The notes beneath the pieces are model-generated. The model did not search any database, was not told the origin of the DNA, and saw nothing but the letters and a program-made list of their open reading frames with translations. The position numbers and the translations under genes were made by a program. DNA of 59,713 bases from Firmicutes bacterium UBA6806 (lineage in GTDB: Bacteria; Bacillota; Clostridia; Peptostreptococcales; Acidaminobacteraceae). Shown piece after piece: positions 8,540 to 18,053 of the stretch (the first letter of the stretch is position 1; each line of letters opens with the position of its first letter). Location: positions 1-59,713 of the forward strand of contig DKFC01000042.1 in assembly GCA_002452745.1 (NCBI GenBank), read 5' to 3'.

Positions 8540-10027
8540 CTAATGATTAATAGATGCTGTTGCCAATTTCATGATGTTTTCCTGAGTAAATTGGTCTCTA
8601 GTTAATGTCCCCATGATATTTCCCTTGGCCATGACGCAGATTCTGTCACACATGCCAATTAGTTCAGGCAGTTCAGATGAGACGATGATGACGCTTTTGC
8701 CCTCTGCCACTAGATCAGAAATCAATTTGTAAATTTCGTATTTGGCACCGACGTCAATGCCCCTTGTCGGTTCATCTACAATAAAGACTTCTGGGTCTGT
8801 AATGAGCCATTTTGCAAGAAGCACCTTTTGCTGATTGCCGCCAGAAAGCGATTCAATGGTGGTTTCATAGCTAGGTGTTTTGACCTTCATCTTGTCACAG
8901 TAATGCGCTACAGTTTCGTCTTCTTTTTTAGCATGCAGTTTGCCGCCGTGAATAAATTTGTTGAGGTTTGAAATGGAGATGTTCTCCTTGACGCTTCTCA
9001 CTGGCAAGATTCCAAATCGGCGTCTATCTTCTGATAACATGACGATTTTTTGGTCAATGCTGTCCCTGACGGTTTTGATTTTCATGGGTTTCCCATGCAT
9101 TTTTATCTCGCCCCCATAGATTGGGTCAAGACCAAAGACCGCTCTCATGACTTCTGTTCTTCCAGCCCCCATCAATCCGGCGAATCCCAAAATTTCACCT
9201 TTCTTAATGTCGAACGTGACGTTGCTGAACTTTTCACCACTTAGATTTCCCACTTCTAAGATTGGTGTCCCAATTGGAACTTCAATTTTTGGGAAGTCAT
9301 TCCCCAGTTTTCGACCAACCATCAATGCAATGACGGTGTCTATATCCAGATCGTCTTTTGGTCTTGAGTCAATGACCTTCCCATCTCTAAAAATAGTGAT
9401 ATCATCCGCGATTCTAAAAATTTCATCCATTTTATGAGAAATGTAGATAATGGCTGCCCCTCTGGCTTTAAGTTCGAAAATTTTACTAAATAAAACTTCG
9501 ACTTCCTTGTTGGTAATCGCCGAGGTTGGCTCGTCCATGATGATAATATCTGACTGGTACGAAATGGCTTTTAGGATTTCCAGCATTTGAATATCTGAGA
9601 CGGTTAAATCCTTGAGCTTAGTCTCTGGTTTGTAATTCAAGTTTTCCGATTCCAAAAGCGCAAGTGTTCTCTTTCTGATTTCCGCCCAATCCACTTTTCC
9701 GAACTTGTCTAGAGGCCAGTTTCCCACGAAGAGACTCTCTTCAAGGGTCATCTCGGGCATGTAGTTCAGTTCTTGGAATATCATCGAAATTCCCAGTTCT
9801 CTGGCTTGAATTGGGTTCTTAATTTTGACTTCCTTGCCGTCTATGAGTATCTGTCCGGCATCAGGCTGATAAATACCGTTGATGATTTTCATCAATGTGG
9901 ACTTACCGGCGCCGTTTTCACCGCATAGGACGTGGACACTTCCCTTTCTCACAGAGAACTCGATGTTGTCCAGCGCTTTGACACCGGGAAACGATTTTTC
10001 AATATTGACCACTTTTAATTTGTGCAT
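8540..10027 (-). CDS. Sugar ABC transporter ATP-binding protein (RbsA type)
   Basis: A 495-residue double ATPase. The N-terminal half has Walker A GENGAGKSTLMK (about 36-47), signature LTVSDIQMLEI and Walker B IIIMDEPTSAI; the C-terminal half has a degenerate Walker A region (GLMGAGRTEVMRAV), signature LSGGNQQKVLLAKW and FIVDEPTRGIDVG. This asymmetric layout is usual for RbsA/XylG/MglA. It powers pentose or pentitol uptake and is the first gene of the operon running to xylB. Confidence 0.92.
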   Translation of the reverse strand: MHKLKVVNIEKSFPGVKALDNIEFSVRKGSVHVLCGENGAGKSTLMKIINGIYQPDAGQILIDGKEVKIKNPIQARELGISMIFQELNYMPEMTLEESLFVGNWPLDKFGKVDWAEIRKRTLALLESENLNYKPETKLKDLTVSDIQMLEILKAISYQSDIIIMDEPTSAITNKEVEVLFSKIFELKARGAAIIYISHKMDEIFRIADDITIFRDGKVIDSRPKDDLDIDTVIALMVGRKLGNDFPKIEVPIGTPILEVGNLSGEKFSNVTFDIKKGEILGFAGLMGAGRTEVMRAVFGLDPIYGGEIKMHGKPMKIKTVRDSIDQKIVMLSEDRRRFGILPVRSVKENISISNLNKFIHGGKLHAKKEDETVAHYCDKMKVKTPSYETTIESLSGGNQQKVLLAKWLITDPEVFIVDEPTRGIDVGAKYEIYKLISDLVAEGKSVIIVSSELPELIGMCDRICVMAKGNIMGTLTRDQFTQENIMKLATASINH

Positions 10028-10051
10028 GATGTCTTGCCTCCCTTTTATGAT

Positions 10052-10150
10052 AAAAGCATATTATATTTATCAGGGATACATAATGTCCTGGATGAATGAT
10101 GTTTTGCACAATTTTATGAATTGTTAGTGAATTATTTACAAAGTTTGCAC
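10052..10150 (-). promoter_or_regulatory. Promoter region of the pentitol operon with paired GTGCAAA sites
   Basis: On the minus strand a TATAAT lies about 25 bases before the start codon, with only a poor -35 (AGGACA, 18-bp spacer), as expected of an activated promoter. Upstream, two GTGCAAA copies (10150-10144 and 10109-10103) are 41 bp apart, about four helical turns, and are candidate sites for the YesN-type regulator coded next door. The protein-site link is inferred. Confidence 0.5.
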
Positions 10151-10230
10151 GAAATTAAGATGTCTTTGTCTTATATTAAGATTTAGTCAGACGATTCTGA
10201 AATTATGACCTCAAGAAACTGTAAAAAAAA

Positions 10231-10268
10231 AGAACATAACCTATGATTTGGAATCATCTGTTATGTTC
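10231..10268 (-). terminator. Terminator after the YesN-type regulator gene
   Basis: GAACATAAC and GTTATGTTC form the base of a long stem, with an ATGATT/AATCAT pairing above it, and nine T residues follow on the minus strand. It separates the sensor operon from the transport operon. Confidence 0.93.
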
Positions 10269-10291
10269 GTGTTAATAATGTAAATTTTGAG

Positions 10292-11878
10292 TTAAACCTC
10301 ATGGTTGTGTTTGTAGTGTCTTTCTTTATACTCGGAAGTGGTCATCCCTGTCACCTTTTTAAATACCCTGCTAAAGTACTGTTGATTTGAAAAACCAACC
10401 ATGGCATAGATGTCTTTATTGGTGTACGAAGGATTTAAAAGCAACTGTTTTGCCTTTTCAATTCGCACCTCGTTAATGTAGTGCGAGAGATTCTTTCCAG
10501 TTTCTCGTTTGAATATATGGCACACATACTGTTTGGATAAACTGATGACCTTTGCAACGTCTTCAAGTGAGATATTTTGGTCATAATTGTGTTCGATAAA
10601 ATTAATTGCACGTTTTATCAAATAATTGGATTGATTGCGTCTGATGTATTTTAGTTCGTTTACAAGCTGACTTAAGAAATCCACAAAGAGCTGTCTCAAC
10701 TGATTTTGATGCTTGCACATCAGAATATCGTCATGAAAACTGGTGTAATTAAAGGCATTGTCAAAGACGTATTGAAACACGGAATAGAGTTCGGCTACCG
10801 TTTGATTCATCAGCATTTTAAGCGCTTTTGGCTCATAGTGATTGTCTTTAAAAGTGCCAATCAGTTCATCAAAAATCGCCACAGCACCATCGAAGTCCTC
10901 CTTCCCCACACTTTCTATCAATTGATTTGAAAGGGGCTTTCTAAGTTCCCGAGTCTCCACATGTTGCCACTTAATATGCCCTAAATTTGAGATAAATGTC
11001 TTGGAATCCTCAATGAAGAAAAATACATCACCAGCGGTTATGAGCTCTTTATGAAGTGATTCCAGTCCATCAAAACTGCCAATTGGATCAGTGTATATGA
11101 GGTTGATAGACAGTCCAAAATACTGTTTAAGGCCATTGCTAACTGTGTCAGAGATGCGCTTAAGTTGATTGAGTGAAAGGGTCTCTGAGGCAATTAAGAA
11201 GAGGTGCTCATCCATATAGCCATTGAATAGGTACTTTAGTTCCCTTTCATTTAACTGGTCAATAAACAAATTGACAGTTGTTTCACTGATTTGCTTGGCG
11301 TTGTTTCTCTCTTTGATGGCATTCTCAAAGTAGATGAAAGCGTATTTTGTCCCTTCGTCCATAAGGCGCTGTTCTTTAACGCGTCTGAGCAGACGCTCAT
11401 CCAATGTAAAGCCCACTTTGATGAGGTCGTTGAGAAGCGCTCTCTTGATGACCTTCTGGTTGACAGCTTGATTGGCCTGAGGCTTTTCGTGCTGACGCTC
11501 ATCATCTAGGGATTTTTTAAGTCGCTTCATGAGTTCAATCAGTTCGTCATCTACAATTTCAGATTTTAACATGTAATCGGAAGCGCCGCTCTTTAGTGCA
11601 TTTCTCGCATATTGAAATTCGTCATAACAGGTGAGCACAACAATTTTGACAGATTTTTTTTCTTGATGAATTTTTTCAGTAAGCCAAAGTCCATCTTTTT
11701 TTGGCATTTTGATATCTGTAATCACCACATCGGGTTCAAGTGTGTGGAACTGAGAATAGCCATGTTCTCCGTTTGAAGCCTCGCCGATAACTGTGAACCC
11801 AATTGATTCCCAGTCGATGGTGTTCTTGAGGCCTACCCTGACCAGCACTTCATCATCGACGATTAAAACTTTATACAT
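10292..11878 (-). CDS. Response regulator, YesN/AraC type
   Basis: A 528-residue two-component regulator. The receiver domain (1-125) has the acidic pocket VDDE, phospho-acceptor Asp in VVITDIKMPKKDG and the conserved Lys in YMLKSEI. The last ~100 residues are an AraC/XylS DNA-binding domain with two helix-turn-helices (LEDVAKVISLSKQYVCHIFK and DIYAMVGFSNQQYFSRVFKK). It follows the kinase gene by 11 bases, and just downstream lies the pentitol operon, its likely target. The middle region is the poorly conserved spacer common in the family. Confidence 0.92.
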   Translation of the reverse strand: MYKVLIVDDEVLVRVGLKNTIDWESIGFTVIGEASNGEHGYSQFHTLEPDVVITDIKMPKKDGLWLTEKIHQEKKSVKIVVLTCYDEFQYARNALKSGASDYMLKSEIVDDELIELMKRLKKSLDDERQHEKPQANQAVNQKVIKRALLNDLIKVGFTLDERLLRRVKEQRLMDEGTKYAFIYFENAIKERNNAKQISETTVNLFIDQLNERELKYLFNGYMDEHLFLIASETLSLNQLKRISDTVSNGLKQYFGLSINLIYTDPIGSFDGLESLHKELITAGDVFFFIEDSKTFISNLGHIKWQHVETRELRKPLSNQLIESVGKEDFDGAVAIFDELIGTFKDNHYEPKALKMLMNQTVAELYSVFQYVFDNAFNYTSFHDDILMCKHQNQLRQLFVDFLSQLVNELKYIRRNQSNYLIKRAINFIEHNYDQNISLEDVAKVISLSKQYVCHIFKRETGKNLSHYINEVRIEKAKQLLLNPSYTNKDIYAMVGFSNQQYFSRVFKKVTGMTTSEYKERHYKHNHEV

Positions 11879-11889
11879 GAGATGTCCTC

Positions 11890-13635
11890 CTATGATTCAC
11901 GTCTTCTGACAGGTAATCTAACCATAACAGTAGTGCCAAAATCCAATTTTGTCAAGATTTCCTGACCGTACTGATCGCCGCAAAACAGTTTAATTCTTTG
12001 ATTGACATTGTTTAGACCGGCTTTACTGAATTTGCTCTCAGACCTTTGATCTTTGAAGATGGTCATGAGAATTTCCTCGGGGATACCAGGGCCATTGTCC
12101 ACAATTTTAATTAAGAGGCTATCAGGCGATTCAAGTTCACAAATGACTTGAATTTCAAGTTTTTCTGAATTTTCCATGCCATAGATAATACTATTTTCTA
12201 TAATCGGTTGAAGAATTAGTTTTGGAATCATGCAATTCAGCAGTTTAGGGTCCACTTCATAGGACACTGAAAAATCTTCGTTAAACCGCAGTTTTTGGAT
12301 ATAGACATAATTTTTGATGTACTCTATTTCCTCGTTCAGTGAGATGAAATCACCACTTATGTTGATGCTGATCCTGAGTAGCTTAACCAAGGCGACAATA
12401 GCGTTGCTCACACTGTCAGCCCCCTGTATTTTGGCCATCCACTTAATTGTGTTGAGTGTATTGTAGAGAAAATGAGGATTGATTTGGGCGTGTAGCGCCT
12501 CCAGCTCAACCTCTCGTTTCATGCGCTCCTCTTTGACCAACCGGTCAATCAATTGCTCCATCTCATCAATCATGGTGTTGACCCCTTGACTTAAATAACT
12601 GATTTCATTTGTGGTTTCTACTTCTGTGCGAATACTCAAATCGCCTTCTTCAACTTTTTTGATGTCTTCTATAATTTTGAGAAGTGGCTCTGTATATTGG
12701 AGGGCAAAGCTGAGTAAAAAAGCCATAATCAGGGCAGCATATAATCCGCCTCCTAAATAAAAATAGCGCTGTAGTTCATTGATTTCGCTGAATAGGACAT
12801 CTGTGGAAATCGTCTTCACAATTCGCCAACCATTTGTGCTGAGGAGATTGTAAAAGGCCACGTACTCTTGATTGTCGAGTTCATATAGAATTTGTCCAGA
12901 GGTTTCTGTCTGACCGATTAGCTTTTGGTAGTACGGCAGGTTCACGACGCTCATGCCAATCATGTTTTTATCTTTATGACTGACAATAGTTCCCTCGCTG
13001 TCTATGATAAAGACGTTACTGCCCTCAGTGATGAGATTTTCATAGGCTTGCTCAAGTAAGACCTCTTCCACATCAACCACCAACACGCCATAATTTTCGA
13101 GCGTGTTGAAGTCGATTATGTTTCTGACAACAGAGAAGTAATATCTTGAAAAGACACCAGATAGTATCTTGATATTCTGTTTTTTTGTGGACAGCCAGAT
13201 GGGCTTTCCATCGCTCTGCGATTTCATCATCAGTTGAATCGAAATCATGGGCGTCGCCTTATTGGTTCCAATGGCATAGGTTCCGGTGCTGTTAATTAGT
13301 GAGATGCCATCTATTGCATTTTTTGAAGCCAAAAATCCGCGGAGGGTTTCGTCCATGACCTTGTCTGATAGCGTTCCCCTTCTCAAAAGATCTAAAAAAG
13401 GCGCATTGGAGAGCATGCTTGTGGTATAGTCCTGTATATCTCCCAGCATGTAATCTATTTTTTGACCCGTCTCATGAATAGACTGGAGCGCAACAGCGCT
13501 GTATTTTTCAGTGTAAATGTCTTTTTGAGTATTAGATAAAAGCGATCCAATAACTAAAATCGGAATAATCACCAAGAAGAGGACAATCATCATCAGTTGA
13601 AATCGCATACTGTTATAAAATTTTATTTTGTCCAA
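11890..13635 (-). CDS. Sensor histidine kinase, YesM type
   Basis: A 581-residue membrane kinase. One helix lies at about 12-32 and a second at about 290-312, enclosing an extracellular dCache-like domain of about 260 residues. A HAMP domain follows. The His_kinase domain contains LEALHAQINPHFLYNTLNTIKWMA with the phospho-accepting His, and the ATPase has DNGPGIPEE. YesM kinases act with YesN regulators. It starts two bases after the binding-protein gene, so both are probably translated together; the binding protein may present its ligand to the kinase's outer domain. Confidence 0.92.
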   Translation of the reverse strand: MDKIKFYNSMRFQLMMIVLFLVIIPILVIGSLLSNTQKDIYTEKYSAVALQSIHETGQKIDYMLGDIQDYTTSMLSNAPFLDLLRRGTLSDKVMDETLRGFLASKNAIDGISLINSTGTYAIGTNKATPMISIQLMMKSQSDGKPIWLSTKKQNIKILSGVFSRYYFSVVRNIIDFNTLENYGVLVVDVEEVLLEQAYENLITEGSNVFIIDSEGTIVSHKDKNMIGMSVVNLPYYQKLIGQTETSGQILYELDNQEYVAFYNLLSTNGWRIVKTISTDVLFSEINELQRYFYLGGGLYAALIMAFLLSFALQYTEPLLKIIEDIKKVEEGDLSIRTEVETTNEISYLSQGVNTMIDEMEQLIDRLVKEERMKREVELEALHAQINPHFLYNTLNTIKWMAKIQGADSVSNAIVALVKLLRISINISGDFISLNEEIEYIKNYVYIQKLRFNEDFSVSYEVDPKLLNCMIPKLILQPIIENSIIYGMENSEKLEIQVICELESPDSLLIKIVDNGPGIPEEILMTIFKDQRSESKFSKAGLNNVNQRIKLFCGDQYGQEILTKLDFGTTVMVRLPVRRRES

Positions 13636-13637
13636 AG

Positions 13638-15107
13638 CTACCTCCCCTTCATGATTTTATCGTCAATATCCTTTGCAACCAGTTCAGGGTTCAAATCGTT
13701 GACAATCATGTTGTGAAGGGCTTCGTTTAATATCTGCTCGATATAATAAAAATTCTCAAGTTTTGGTCTGAGATAGATGTTTTCAGGTTCCCATGCATTT
13801 TTCACCACAGAAATTTGAGGATTTTCCTCTAAAATTTCCGGTGAAATATCTTCATAGGCGGATTTGATAGTGGGCATTGAGCCACCAGTAGGCGCTGTGA
13901 GGATTCTATACTGCATGTTTTTAGATGTGGCCCAAGTGATGTAAAACCAAGCGGCTTCTTTTTCAAGGTCATCTGCATATTTGTTGATGCCAATACCAGA
14001 GCCACCAAAGATGTTTGCACTTCTAACATCTCCATATGGAAGAAGAGCCGTTCCAACATTACCGCGAACTCTGAAATTATCTGAGGCATTTAGAGCTGCA
14101 TAGTTTTCATCCCAGTTGACCATCATGGCGATTTTACCGTTTTCAAATGCAAGTGCAGTGTCCGTCCAATTCCAATTCACACTTCCTGGGGCGGCACTTT
14201 TGACGATTTCCTTGTACTGACCAAGTGATTTTATAAATTCAGGGCTAAGGACATCCAATTCACTGAAATCGGATTTTCCCAGAGTGTCAATATTGCTGTC
14301 CTTGAAGTAATCACCACCGTTTGAGGCGAGGATATTTGAAAATTCGCAAAAGGCGGAGTTATGTGCCTGTGCCATTTGTCCACTCCCATATTCAACCACT
14401 TCGTTCGGAACGTATTTGTCGATCCATCTTGAAATCTCTTCATAACGCTCCCAAGTAAAATCCTTGCCACCAGGTGTCCAATCGTAGCCATTTGCATTCA
14501 TAAATGCCTCTTTGAAATTTTCAAACACATCCTTGCGGTAGTACAGAATCATAGTGGTTGAATCAAATGGAATGGCATAGAGATTGTCTCTGTTTTCAAA
14601 ATAGGAACAGACATCTAACTGGTTTTCAAAGAAGTCATTAAGAGGCATTTGAAGATTTGGCAAATTGGGATTGTTTAGATACGGTTCCAAGACTTCCAAG
14701 TCATCGTGAAATCTGTTTAGAGTCTGATAGGGGTCTGAGTAAATAAGCTGGTAGTTTCCTGTTTCGGAGATGAAGTCCAAGTTGATCTTTTGAATAAACG
14801 TATCGTAATCTATCGGTCTAATTTTGACGTTGATTCCTGTGAGTTTGGTAAACTCTTCTGTTTCAATAGAGAGAATATTGGCATTTAGATTATTCTCAAC
14901 GATAAAGTTAAGTGTGATGCCCTCATACTTTCGAATGTTGAAATGCTCTGGGAATTTAAAGGATTCAAAAGTTGTTCCAGTCAAATCGGGCAAGCCTGCA
15001 TCAACTACCACTTCAGGATCAGGGTGTATTAAAAGCTGACGCTGGTCCATTAGGAACAGGGTGAGCAAAAAAATCATCATGATAATAAGCATCATTAATT
15101 TTCTCAT
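13638..15107 (-). CDS. Membrane-anchored family 1 solute-binding protein, probable co-sensor
   Basis: A 489-residue protein with an N-terminal hydrophobic segment (about 4-20) but no lipobox cysteine, so it is either released or, more likely, held by an uncleaved anchor. The rest is a MalE-like binding fold: YEGITLNFIVENNLN, a Tyr/Trp-rich centre and ENGKIAMMVNWDENYAALN, which is typical of family 1 sugar receptors. No transporter genes of the matching class lie next to it; instead a YesM kinase follows two bases later. This is the layout of three-component sensors such as XylFII-LytS-YesN of Clostridium beijerinckii, in which a binding protein feeds the kinase. Confidence 0.8.
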   Translation of the reverse strand: MRKLMMLIIMMIFLLTLFLMDQRQLLIHPDPEVVVDAGLPDLTGTTFESFKFPEHFNIRKYEGITLNFIVENNLNANILSIETEEFTKLTGINVKIRPIDYDTFIQKINLDFISETGNYQLIYSDPYQTLNRFHDDLEVLEPYLNNPNLPNLQMPLNDFFENQLDVCSYFENRDNLYAIPFDSTTMILYYRKDVFENFKEAFMNANGYDWTPGGKDFTWERYEEISRWIDKYVPNEVVEYGSGQMAQAHNSAFCEFSNILASNGGDYFKDSNIDTLGKSDFSELDVLSPEFIKSLGQYKEIVKSAAPGSVNWNWTDTALAFENGKIAMMVNWDENYAALNASDNFRVRGNVGTALLPYGDVRSANIFGGSGIGINKYADDLEKEAAWFYITWATSKNMQYRILTAPTGGSMPTIKSAYEDISPEILEENPQISVVKNAWEPENIYLRPKLENFYYIEQILNEALHNMIVNDLNPELVAKDIDDKIMKGR

Positions 15108-15128
15108 GAGTACCTCCTCAATGATGAT

Positions 15129-15157
15129 ATGTTACCACATGCCCACCCTTAATCCAA
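15129..15157 (-). promoter_or_regulatory. Promoter of the sensor operon
   Basis: TTGGAT (15157-15152), a 17-bp spacer ending in TGG, and TAACAT (15134-15129) form an extended -10 promoter. A palindrome TTGAGAGGTTCTCAA lies upstream of it. Confidence 0.6.
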
Positions 15158-15216
15158 GTGCAAATCCATTGGGCTATTGAGAACCTCTCAACAACTCATG
15201 ATGGTCTAATAAGGCT

Positions 15217-17604
15217 TTAGAGTGTGATTCTGCGTTTGTTAACTGTTAGTTTTTTTGCATTGCAGCAAGCTGCCAAGTCCAGTTTGCTTTCGATCATAAA
15301 GGGTACTAATTCAGGACTGCACTGAATTTCAAGAAGCTCAATTTCAGATTTCATTGAGAGTGATTGTTCAGACTTTCCCTTTCTGACATCCGATATAATG
15401 CGCTTAATTTCATCCCCAAAATAAAGGTATTTATCCTTTAGCAAAATGCCGTCACACCATCTGAGCTGATGAAGCGATACCTTCCCTTCACGCTCACGAT
15501 AAAATTGCTGATAGAGGTACTCAGTCATATGTGGAATAAAAATAGCGTAGAGTTTGAGCAGGATAAGCAGTGAGACATAAAGTGCATACTGAGCCCCTCG
15601 CCTTTCAAGATGTCCATGCTTTTCAGGCTGATAGAGCCTCTCTTTGACGATTTCCAAATAATGATCGCAAAAATCACGCCAGAAGAAGAGATCAATTTCA
15701 TGTCTTGCCAACCCAATTTCATAATTGTCAAGGTGCTTTTGTGCAGAGAGCATGGTTTCTTTTGCCCTCTCGATAATCCATTTATCAGTGGCGAGGAGTT
15801 TCATTTCATTTGCCCTATCAAAATCATTTAAATGCGACATCGCAAATTTTGAGGCATTCCAGAGTTTATTTATGAATCGCTTTGAAACTTTTAAATCCTC
15901 CTCAGAGAAAAAGGTATCAGTTCCGAGTTTGGCAGTGGCTGCCCAGTAGCGGATTGCATCTGCTGAGTGGGTCTCAATCAGTGATTGAGGCGTCAGGGTT
16001 GCATTGTTCTTCGACTTGCTTATTTTTTCACCTTTTTTGGCGAGGACAAATCCACAGATCATAATGTCCTTCCAAGGCACTCTATCAAAGTGATACAGGC
16101 TCTTTACAATCGAGTAAAATGCCCACGTGCGGATAATTTCATGTGCCTGTGTCCGCATGGACATGGGAAGTAATTGTTGGCTGATATCGCCTTCTTCTTC
16201 AAGCCACTTGGCGTTGATCATCGGCGTTGTGGACGATGTTGCCCATGTATCCATAACAGCAGTTTCTGGTATAAATTCAGTGTTTCCACAGGCACAGGCT
16301 CTTTCGGGCTGTGTTTCCATTGGGTTGATTGGCAATTGGTGAGGTTCTGCCATCATTGGCTCACCACATTTAGAACAATACCAAAGTGGAAATGGAATTC
16401 CAAAATAACGCTGCCTAGAGATGCACCAATCCCACTTTAGATTTTCAACCCAATTGATGTATCTGCTTTTCATATGTTCAGGATGCCAGTTGATTTCGTC
16501 TGCGGCATCAAGAAACCGCTGTTTCTCTGATAAAATATCTATATACCACTGTTTTGAAGGGATTATCTCAATGGGAGTTCCACACCGCTCGTGAACAGAT
16601 GTAGTATGGTGTATGATTTCTGAGTGAATTAAAAGCTGTCTTTCCTCCAAAAGCGCAAGGATTGCTCTACGTGCTTTTTTCAGATGGAGACCGCCAATCA
16701 GTGGAACGTCTGAGGCAATTGTGCCATCGGCGTTTATTACATGCCTGTATGGAAGAGTATGTTTTTCATACCACTCGAGGTCGGTGGTGTCGCCAAATGT
16801 AGCACACATAACGACGCCTGTTCCCTTGTCTATGGAAACTTGTTCATCCCCTAAAATAGGAATTGCATGTTCATAAAGTGGAACGAGAGCCGTATCACCA
16901 ATTAAGTGCCCATAGCGTTCGTCTCTTGGATTTACGAAGATGCAAACAGTTCCAAAGAGAAGTTCAGGTCTTGTTGTGGCAATTAGGAGGTCATCTCCAG
17001 AGGCTAATTTAAATCGAATGGTGTTAAAAGTGGTTTCCTTTTCTGTACTTTCCAGTTCAGCTTGAGCGATGGAGGTTTGACACTCTGTACACCATAGAAC
17101 TGGTGATTCTTTTAAGTAAGCCTTTTTCTTTGCATAAAGGTCTAAAAAAGAACGTTGAGATATCCTCTGAGCTAGTGGACCAATTGTCTTGTACTTGAGA
17201 TTCCAATCAACAGAGAATCCAAGGGATTGCCAAAGGGATTTAAAGGCTTCCTCGTAATCATCTGTAATTTGAAGACAATTTTCGATGAATGCTTCTCTTG
17301 AGAAGTCCTTTGCAGATTTTCCGAGTTCTTTTTCAACGAGCCTTTCTGTTGGGAGACCATTGTCGTCAAACCCGAAAGGATAAAATATTTTATAACCGCG
17401 CATGCGCTTGTATCTGGCAATCATTTCTGCCTGAACATATGAAAAAATATGGCCTATGTGCAGACTGCCACTGACAGTTGGCGGTGGTGTGTCTATGCTG
17501 TACAGCTCACCTTCTCCAGTTGTGTCGTATTCGTAGATGGACTCCGAAAGCCATAGTGTTTGCATTTGATTTTCAATTTTACCAAAGTCATAATTTTTTT
17601 CCAT
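15217..17604 (-). CDS. valS: Valyl-tRNA synthetase
   Basis: A 795-residue class I synthetase that charges tRNA-Val. The HIGH motif is in TPPPTVSGSLHIGHIFSYVQ, KMSKS appears as KISKS in KKGEKISKSKNNATLTP, and the editing domain contains the usual TTRPELLFGTVCIFVNP. It is shorter than the ~880-residue common form because it lacks the long C-terminal coiled coil; such shorter forms occur in Clostridia and archaea. The Met at 17604 is chosen because AGGAGG lies seven bases before it. Expression is controlled by the T-box leader upstream. Confidence 0.95.
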   Translation of the reverse strand: MEKNYDFGKIENQMQTLWLSESIYEYDTTGEGELYSIDTPPPTVSGSLHIGHIFSYVQAEMIARYKRMRGYKIFYPFGFDDNGLPTERLVEKELGKSAKDFSREAFIENCLQITDDYEEAFKSLWQSLGFSVDWNLKYKTIGPLAQRISQRSFLDLYAKKKAYLKESPVLWCTECQTSIAQAELESTEKETTFNTIRFKLASGDDLLIATTRPELLFGTVCIFVNPRDERYGHLIGDTALVPLYEHAIPILGDEQVSIDKGTGVVMCATFGDTTDLEWYEKHTLPYRHVINADGTIASDVPLIGGLHLKKARRAILALLEERQLLIHSEIIHHTTSVHERCGTPIEIIPSKQWYIDILSEKQRFLDAADEINWHPEHMKSRYINWVENLKWDWCISRQRYFGIPFPLWYCSKCGEPMMAEPHQLPINPMETQPERACACGNTEFIPETAVMDTWATSSTTPMINAKWLEEEGDISQQLLPMSMRTQAHEIIRTWAFYSIVKSLYHFDRVPWKDIMICGFVLAKKGEKISKSKNNATLTPQSLIETHSADAIRYWAATAKLGTDTFFSEEDLKVSKRFINKLWNASKFAMSHLNDFDRANEMKLLATDKWIIERAKETMLSAQKHLDNYEIGLARHEIDLFFWRDFCDHYLEIVKERLYQPEKHGHLERRGAQYALYVSLLILLKLYAIFIPHMTEYLYQQFYREREGKVSLHQLRWCDGILLKDKYLYFGDEIKRIISDVRKGKSEQSLSMKSEIELLEIQCSPELVPFMIESKLDLAACCNAKKLTVNKRRITL

Positions 17605-17683
17605 GTGAAACCTCCTAAATCGTAGATGATATATCCTGTTAAAGTGCCACAAACAATCAAAAGCAATCATCTTCTTCTGCAAT

Positions 17684-17960
17684 AAAAAACGCCCTGAGAA
17701 AATAAATTCTCAGGGCGGATGCTTAGCGTCCGTGGTACCACCTAAATTCAGATTATCACATAATCTGCACTCTGCCGATGCGGGACTTTCGTCCGATATC
17801 GTTTTCCATATAACGGTGGAAAAAGCCGTTGAAGTCTACTAAGATCATGTCATCATCCGTTCGGTTCAAAGCTCAAAGGCTACTTCCATACAGTCTTCAT
17901 GAAGATTTTCACCAGCCATCTTCTCTCTAAAAATCCGAGTTGTATGTACTCCTCCTCGTC
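17684..17960 (-). promoter_or_regulatory. T-box leader of valS, specifier GUA (Val)
   Basis: Reading the minus strand, the T-box core AGGTGGTACCACGG lies at about 17744-17731. The terminator (CGCCCTGAGA/TCTCAGGGCG plus T run) is at 17717-17684. In stem I, CATACA and TGTATG close the specifier loop; an AGTA lies on the 5' side and GAA-GTA-G on the 3' side, so the specifier at 17883-17881 is GUA, a valine codon. An AGAGAG motif and a GGTG distal loop are also visible. Uncharged tRNA-Val should favour antitermination. Confidence 0.93.
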
Positions 17961-17989
17961 AACGCTGTTTTGATGTGTTTGTTAAAATC

Positions 17990-18018
17990 ATGTTAGCGCT
18001 TTTAAAGTCAGTTGTCAA
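17990..18018 (-). promoter_or_regulatory. Sigma-A promoter of the valS leader
   Basis: TTGACA (18018-18013), a 17-bp spacer and TAACAT (17995-17990) lie just upstream of the T-box leader. Confidence 0.85.
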
Positions 18019-18053
18019 GAAAAATAGTTTTTTATCAATACAACCGAATTCGT

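Noticed and set aside
17605..17682. 26-residue N-terminal extension of ValS
   Set aside because: AGGAGG seven bases before the Met at 17604 and the family's usual start favour the shorter form.
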